From NCBI RefSeq assembly GCF_016123485.1, contig NZ_JADCKQ010000004.1, positions 1 through 64,000 on the forward strand: a stretch of DNA of 64,000 nt, given 5' to 3'. Under the pieces are notes generated by a model. The model was not told the DNA's origin. It did not search any database and saw only the letters and a list, made by a program, of their open reading frames with translations. The DNA is from Halocynthiibacter styelae. Lineage in GTDB: Bacteria; Pseudomonadota; Alphaproteobacteria; Rhodobacterales; Rhodobacteraceae. Below, one piece after another: positions 57,696 to 64,000 of the stretch (positions within the stretch are counted from its first letter, which is position 1; each line of letters starts with the position of its first letter). A program made the translations under genes and the position numbers.

Positions 57696-58375
57696 GATGT
57701 TTCCTCCGGTTTCCCCACCTCAGGCGGCGGGTAAAAGTCTTTGCGGTAAATCAGCGCCTCCCCTTCCTTGGGCAATGCTTTCGCAAAGCCCGGGCGCGCT
57801 TTAAATCTGTCCCACCATGCGCTTAAGTTCGGCATATCATCAAGGCTTGTGAATTTCTCACCGACAAACACGCCATAGGCCAAGGCACAATCCACCGCAG
57901 AAAATCCGCCCGCCAGCATCCAGTCGCGCCCGTCCTCCAGCTGCGCCTCAAGCCGCCTCAAAGTCACCGCCAGGCGTTTGGCTTCAAGCCCCATCTGCGT
58001 CGGGGATTTCATCCAATCCTGGTACAAAACAATATGCGCCTGGGTCAGGTTCGCACAATGCTGCCCCGTGGTTTCTGCATAATGCAGCAGATCCAGATAT
58101 TCGGCCCGATCCGGTGTTCCCGGCGCACGCGACAACGCCCCCTCGCCCAGCTCCGCCAGGTATTCAACCGCCGCGCCACTTTCACAAATCACCTGGCCAT
58201 TCCCGATCTCAAGCGCAGGCACACGCCCCGCCGGGTTCAACGCCTTATATTCCGCACTGCGCAGACTTTTATCAAAGAAGTTGTAACTGACCAGTTCATA
58301 CTCCAGCCCCAATTCCTCCAACATCCAGATCACCCGCATAGAGCGCGCCTGTGGTGCATGATGTAAACGTATCAT
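57692..58375 (-). CDS. Glutathione S-transferase-like protein
   Basis: 227 residues. N-terminal thioredoxin-like domain (LHHAPQARSMRVIWMLEELGLEYELV, with ARS as possible catalytic serine, then NPAGRVPALEIGNGQVICESGAAVEYLA), and an all-helical C-terminal domain (DWMLAGGFSAVDCALAYGVFV). The gene is embedded in the leucine operon with 4-nt overlaps on both sides. Its substrate is unknown; detoxifying a reactive enoyl-CoA product such as methylcrotonyl derivatives is a guess. Confidence 0.88.
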   Translation of the reverse strand: MIRLHHAPQARSMRVIWMLEELGLEYELVSYNFFDKSLRSAEYKALNPAGRVPALEIGNGQVICESGAAVEYLAELGEGALSRAPGTPDRAEYLDLLHYAETTGQHCANLTQAHIVLYQDWMKSPTQMGLEAKRLAVTLRRLEAQLEDGRDWMLAGGFSAVDCALAYGVFVGEKFTSLDDMPNLSAWWDRFKARPGFAKALPKEGEALIYRKDFYPPPEVGKPEETS

Positions 58376-58706
58376 AGTCTTCCCCTCACCAGAGCCAATG
58401 CCCCGTTTCGATCACATGCTGCGCATAGCCAACAAGAAACGCCACCAAGAGCAGCAGCCAGTAAAACACCGACGTTTTTTTCATTTTCAGGTTGCGCCTC
58501 AGTACGCAGCGCATCCTTCCGGAAGACATCCACTATGATCCCGATGGTCCAGCCGAACATCTTCCCAATCGTTAGATAGATCACAAGATCCAGCACTAGC
58601 CAGGCCGTGACAATAAGCAACAACCAAGGGTGCAACCCGACAAAATAAGAGCCTACACAGAAGGCCGGGAGAAGCAGCCATTCCAGCAGCGTTCCCCACC
58701 CGATCT

Positions 58707-58710
<4 letters not shown>
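58372..58710 (-). CDS. Small hypothetical membrane protein in the leucine operon
   Basis: 112 residues. Hydrophobic segments near residues 8-24 and 28-48, a third possible helix near 82-98, and a charged part between (FRKDALRTEAQPENEKN). No family recognised. GAGG precedes the ATG; its ends overlap the carboxylase alpha subunit and the GST gene by 4 nt each, which argues that it is translated. Confidence 0.6.
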
Positions 58711-60658
<1,948 letters not shown>

Positions 60659-60659
<1 letters not shown>

Positions 60660-61180
60660 CAGTTTTCTCCCGCGTTATGCGTTTGTGCGGGGGCTCTGCC
60701 CGCAGAATTTTCACCCGGCCAGCTGCGATAGCGGTGCCGGAAGGTCAGGTTCGCCCGATCACTGTCGAGCAGATAAAACATCACAAGAAATGACATGCCG
60801 CCCGCCACAACGCCCGTGAAAGGCCCCGTCAGTGCAAGCGCAACAGAGGCAGCAAAATGCACGGCGGCAAACATGACGGTCGCCTGCCCCCGTATGGCAA
60901 ACCCCAGCAGGATCAACACGGTCAGGATCAACAGCACCCCGTGGATCAGCACACCAAAGAAGTTCTCAATCGGGTAATAGCCTGTCAACGCAGCAATGCT
61001 GAACAGCGCCACAGAAAGGTAATACAGGATCGCTCCCCACATCAGCCCGCCAACACGGCCCAGCCTGTGCCCATGGGCAACATGGCGCGGCACATAAACC
61101 CACTGCGCCCCGGTTGAGGGGTCCAGATCACCACGTTCAAATGTGATTTCGTTCTTCTCTATCATATCCCTCACCACCAT
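60659..61180 (-). CDS. Hypothetical four-helix membrane protein in the leucine operon
   Basis: 173 residues (or 168 from the ATG at 61165). About four hydrophobic helices between residues 45 and 138 (MWGAILYYLSVALFSIAAL, FGVLIHGVLLILTVLILLGFAI, ATVMFAAVHFAASVALALTG, VVAGGMSFLVMFYLL). Charged N- and C-termini lie probably in the cytoplasm. No family recognised. Its stop shares one base with the carboxylase alpha start (TGATG), and its start overlaps the preceding gene by 10 nt. Confidence 0.65.
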
Positions 61181-61836
61181 GATCCGCTTTTTGCGTCTCT
61201 CAGATGTTCCCGTACATAAGCAGGCAAAGGCCAGGCATCCCTATCCATCCTGCTGATCTTTCCCTTCAGCCCGTCGCGATACGCATAATCGTAAAGCTCG
61301 GGGTGGATCGTGATCTCAACCCGGCTCAGGGCCTCTTCCACCTGGCAGCGGGTTTTCTCAAACTCATCCACCAGCTTCGCTTCGTCACTTTTTCCGCGCA
61401 GAAGCCCCGCAAGCCCGGTCAGGTTCAAAATCTGCTTCCCCGTGCCCAGCGCAATCGCCAGCAAAAGGTTCGCAATGAACCCACCCAGTTTTTCAGCCAG
61501 GTTTGTCCCCGGGATCCCCCAGTTCAACCAGCCACCTGATGTTTCGCCAGCCTCCGCCCGCATCCGGTCAAACTCTGCCGCAAACACCTCACGGAACTGA
61601 CGCGCAAAGCGCAAGCGGCTGAAATCATCGCGCCCGGCAAAAATCCGGATCACAGGGCGCACAAACATCCCGGCTTCGGACCGCGCTTTGAATTCCTCAA
61701 AATCAAAGAGGAAAACGTAATCCTCCGCCCCGGCAGAATTATGCACCATATACACCGCGATCTCCGCCTCGCGGGTCATCTCCGGCAGCTTAAACTCCGG
61801 CAGATAATCCAGGATTGCCTTGCCAATCGCCATCAT
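61171..61836 (-). CDS. Hypothetical protein in the leucine operon
   Basis: About 221 residues from the ATG at 61836; a GTG two codons earlier is possible. No signal peptide. A hydrophobic patch near residues 122-145 (LGGFIANLLLAIALGTGKQILNLTGLAGLL) could be a membrane hairpin or buried core. The N-terminal part (EIAVYMVHNSAGAEDYVFLFDFEEFKARSEAG) looks like a soluble alpha/beta domain and the C-terminus has charged helices. No family recognised. It overlaps the following membrane-protein gene by 10 nt, and the two may work as a pair. Confidence 0.6.
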   Translation of the reverse strand: MMAIGKAILDYLPEFKLPEMTREAEIAVYMVHNSAGAEDYVFLFDFEEFKARSEAGMFVRPVIRIFAGRDDFSRLRFARQFREVFAAEFDRMRAEAGETSGGWLNWGIPGTNLAEKLGGFIANLLLAIALGTGKQILNLTGLAGLLRGKSDEAKLVDEFEKTRCQVEEALSRVEITIHPELYDYAYRDGLKGKISRMDRDAWPLPAYVREHLRDAKSGSWW

Positions 61837-61851
61837 GCCCACGCCCCTTCA

Positions 61852-61905
61852 TCTTGCCACAAATACTCCGGGGGAGTCCCCAGGACGGGGGCAGCGCCCC
61901 CCTGC
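61852..61905 (-). repeat. Dispersed intergenic repeat, copy C (inverted)
   Basis: On the minus strand it reads GGGGGCGCTGCCCCCGTCC, then ACTCCCCCGGAGTATTTG, then TGGCAAGATGAA. The last 30 bases differ from copy A at only two positions. It interrupts the leucine operon between the beta subunit and the next gene. Confidence 0.8.
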
Positions 61906-61976
61906 AAGAGGGCAGCTGTATACAATTTATATGCATAATATGTGCATAGGATGTGCATGTGTTGTGTATCGCCCGA

Positions 61977-63581
61977 TTACATCCGGAAAACGCCGAATTT
62001 GGTTTCCTCAATCGGCGCGTTCAGGGCAGCGATCAGCGACAGATACAGAACCTCACGGGTGTCACGCGGATCAATGATCCCGTCATCCCACAGACGCGCA
62101 GACGCATACAGCGGGTGGCTTTGTTCCTCAAACATATCAATGGTTGGCTGTTTGAACTGCGCCTCTTCTTCAGCAGACCACTCGCCACCCTGACGTTCAA
62201 TCGCATCGCGTTTTACGGTGGCCAACACGCCTGCCGCCTGTTCGCCACCCATCACGGAAATCCGCGAATTCGGCCAGGACCACATGAAACGCGGCTGATA
62301 AGCGCGGCCGGACATACCATAGTTACCCGCGCCAAAGGATCCACCAACAACCATGGTGACTTTTGGCACTTTGGTTGTGGCAACAGCTGTCACCATCTTG
62401 GCACCATGACGGGCAATACCCTCATTCTCATATTTCCGGCCTACCATGAAACCGGTGATGTTTTGCAGGAATACCAGCGGGATATTGCGTTGCGAGCACA
62501 GTTCCACAAAATGCGCACCCTTCTGTGCGGCCTCGGAAAACAGCACGCCATTGTTGGCTACAATCCCGATCGGGCAGCCTTTCAGATGGGCAAACCCTGT
62601 GACAAGCGTTTCACCATAGCGCGGCTTGAATTCATCAAATTTTGAGCCATCCACAACGCGGGTAATCACTTCGCGGATGTCATAAGGCGTCTTCAGATCG
62701 CCCGGTACAACGCCCAGCAGTTCCTCTGCATCATACAGCGGTTCTTCCGACTCCTGCCATTTCACGGTTGTGGGTTTGGTCAGGTTCAGGCTTTCCACAG
62801 CCCGGCGCGCCAGCGCCAGCGCATGTGTGTCATCTTCCGCAAGGTAATCCGCAACACCAGACAGACGCGTGTGCACGTCCCCGCCACCAAGATCCTCGGC
62901 AGACACAACCTCGCCCGTCGCGGCCTTCACCAAAGGCGGGCCAGCAAGGAAGATAGTCCCTTGTTCTTTCACAATAATTGACACATCAGACATGGCAGGT
63001 ACATAGGCCCCGCCCGCCGTACAAGACCCCATCACAACCGCGATTTGCGCGATGCCCATTGCGGACATATTGGCCTGATTGTAGAAAATCCGACCAAAGT
63101 GATCACGATCCGGGAAGACCTCATCCTGGTTCGGCAGGTTCGCCCCGCCGCTGTCCACGAGGTAAATACAGGGCAGACGACATTCCTGGGCAATTTCCTG
63201 GGCGCGCAGGTGTTTCTTCACGCTCATCGGATAATAAGTGCCACCTTTGACGGTCGCGTCATTGCAGACCACCATCACGTCCTGCCCATGCACGCGCCCA
63301 ATCCCGGCGATCACACCCGCTGCCGGGGCTGCACCATCATACATGCCGTGGGCGGCAGTTGCGCCGATTTCCAAGAAAGGAGAGCCCGGATCCAGCAGGT
63401 TCATCACCCGTTCGCGTGGCAACATCTTCCCGCGTGACAAATGCCGCGCCCGCGATTTCTCGCCCCCACCCGCAGCGGCTGCGGCAGCAGCTTCACTGAT
63501 GGTTTCAATCATCCCCTCATGCGCCGCCACATTGGCTTTGAATGCGTCAGAGGTTGGGAGGGCTTTGGTGGTGAGTTTCAT
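61977..63581 (-). CDS. liuB: Methylcrotonyl-CoA carboxylase beta (carboxyltransferase) subunit
   Basis: 534 residues, the usual length for the family. Two crotonase-like carboxyltransferase halves: [81 protein letters not shown] (typical for MCC), and later [27 protein letters not shown] and [23 protein letters not shown]. It transfers CO2 from biotin to 3-methylcrotonyl-CoA. Its ATG follows directly on the stop of the upstream unknown gene, so translation is coupled. Confidence 0.95.
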   Translation of the reverse strand: MKLTTKALPTSDAFKANVAAHEGMIETISEAAAAAAAGGGEKSRARHLSRGKMLPRERVMNLLDPGSPFLEIGATAAHGMYDGAAPAAGVIAGIGRVHGQDVMVVCNDATVKGGTYYPMSVKKHLRAQEIAQECRLPCIYLVDSGGANLPNQDEVFPDRDHFGRIFYNQANMSAMGIAQIAVVMGSCTAGGAYVPAMSDVSIIVKEQGTIFLAGPPLVKAATGEVVSAEDLGGGDVHTRLSGVADYLAEDDTHALALARRAVESLNLTKPTTVKWQESEEPLYDAEELLGVVPGDLKTPYDIREVITRVVDGSKFDEFKPRYGETLVTGFAHLKGCPIGIVANNGVLFSEAAQKGAHFVELCSQRNIPLVFLQNITGFMVGRKYENEGIARHGAKMVTAVATTKVPKVTMVVGGSFGAGNYGMSGRAYQPRFMWSWPNSRISVMGGEQAAGVLATVKRDAIERQGGEWSAEEEAQFKQPTIDMFEEQSHPLYASARLWDDGIIDPRDTREVLYLSLIAALNAPIEETKFGVFRM

Positions 63582-64000
63582 TTAGTTGTCTCCGTTTTCG
63601 GATGAATTGCTCTGGACCATTCGGTTCAGTACTCGAACAGAATGCAGATGCATGGCACTTTCCAGCGCCTCACAATAGTTTTCAGAATATGCATCAGGAA
63701 CCTCGCAGTTATCAGTCCTGTCTGGTCCCTGACGTGCGGATTCGAGCCTCCGCTTATAACTTCGTGGGGCGAAGCCAGTGCCTTGAATTTCTTCGGGTAA
63801 CCTACTTAGAATCTTAGCCGCACGATCATTGATCTCAGTCATGACAGCACTCAGACACTCAGGATCAGCCTGGCCACCCTCTTCACAATATCCCAATGGC
63901 GTTGAGAGGCATTCAGTATCCAGGCGCGAAGTCAGTACCGACATTGCAATATAGCGCGAACTGCTCCGCTCAGCTTCATCCCGTTGATCCGCTGCATAAT
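63582..64000 (-). CDS. Hypothetical cysteine-containing protein, N-terminus outside window (partial)
   Basis: The frame is open from the stop at 63582 through an internal ATG at 63944 to the window edge, so the gene probably starts outside. At least 139 residues. Cysteines occur in pairs of motifs (TECLSTPLGYCEEGGQADPECLS, DNCEVPDAYSENYCEALE), which suggests a secreted disulfide-rich protein; the first part faintly recalls LprI/DUF1311-type proteins. The composition is less GC-rich than liuB. It abuts liuB (TAAATG) and supplies its ribosome-binding site. Confidence 0.55.
   Translation of the reverse strand, partial: YAADQRDEAERSSSRYIAMSVLTSRLDTECLSTPLGYCEEGGQADPECLSAVMTEINDRAAKILSRLPEEIQGTGFAPRSYKRRLESARQGPDRTDNCEVPDAYSENYCEALESAMHLHSVRVLNRMVQSNSSENGDN

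Overview
The window is a chromosomal segment of an alphaproteobacterium, most likely a marine member of the Rhodobacteraceae (Roseobacter group). This rests on a class I lysyl-tRNA synthetase, an isolated ctaD for an aa3-type oxidase, a thiCOSGED operon, a DUF2244 gene beside ctaD, the glyS / PEP-utilising enzyme pair, a complete methylcrotonyl-CoA carboxylase operon, and GC-rich coding with short intergenic gaps. The family assignment is by gene content only. There is no phage, plasmid, CRISPR array or recognisable insertion sequence. Most of the window is core metabolism with small accessory insertions.

Layout. 1-4700: end of a proline-rich repeat gene, small zinc-ribbon, lipoprotein and ABM-domain genes, an orphan 762-residue beta-helix (pectate-lyase-like) protein, and a DsbA-family isomerase. 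4714-8474: lysK, a LysR regulator divergent from a cupin enzyme that resembles the DMSP lyase DddW, and a TerB-like gene. 8508-13776: a tightly overlapping thiamine operon (thiC-thiO-thiS-thiG-thiE-thiD, minus strand) led by a TPP riboswitch. 14085-16545: a FAD oxidoreductase, an RlmB/TrmH-type rRNA methyltransferase and tRNA-Tyr. 16546-20771: a block with a KAP NTPase, ettA and an unknown AT-richer gene, flanked by oppositely oriented copies of a hairpin element. 20773-25372: nadD, dacB, a cytochrome c, a small outer-membrane-barrel candidate, lipB and tRNA-Leu.

25564-34400: unknown secreted and Hint-domain proteins, DUF2244, ctaD, then a divergent two-gene unit (DUF1330 plus MBL-fold) preceded by an almost textbook SoxR promoter, a tail-anchored unknown protein, yqeY-like and carA. 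34522-44872: a GspE-N/GT2 fusion glycosyltransferase, GntR, a HAD pyrimidine nucleotidase, a UbiH-family hydroxylase, a class V aminotransferase, two overlapping Lrp genes divergent from ilvC, a Rieske oxygenase and an EamA transporter. 44876-49411: glmM-folP-folB, an unknown gene and a SleB-type hydrolase. 49671-55962: a PPDK-like enzyme, glyS, a small membrane-anchored protein and marC.

55978-64000 (minus strand) is the leucine/isovalerate catabolic cluster: carboxylase beta subunit, two unknown genes, biotin-carrying alpha subunit, a small membrane protein, a GST, HMG-CoA lyase and methylglutaconyl-CoA hydratase, mostly joined by 1-10 nt overlaps. Together these convert 3-methylcrotonyl-CoA to acetoacetate and acetyl-CoA; isovaleryl-CoA dehydrogenase is not in the window and may lie just upstream.

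The observations most worth following are the SoxR-type promoter at 30043-30073, the DddW-like cupin with its divergent LysR gene, the repeat-flanked KAP block, and the unknown proteins built into the leucine operon.
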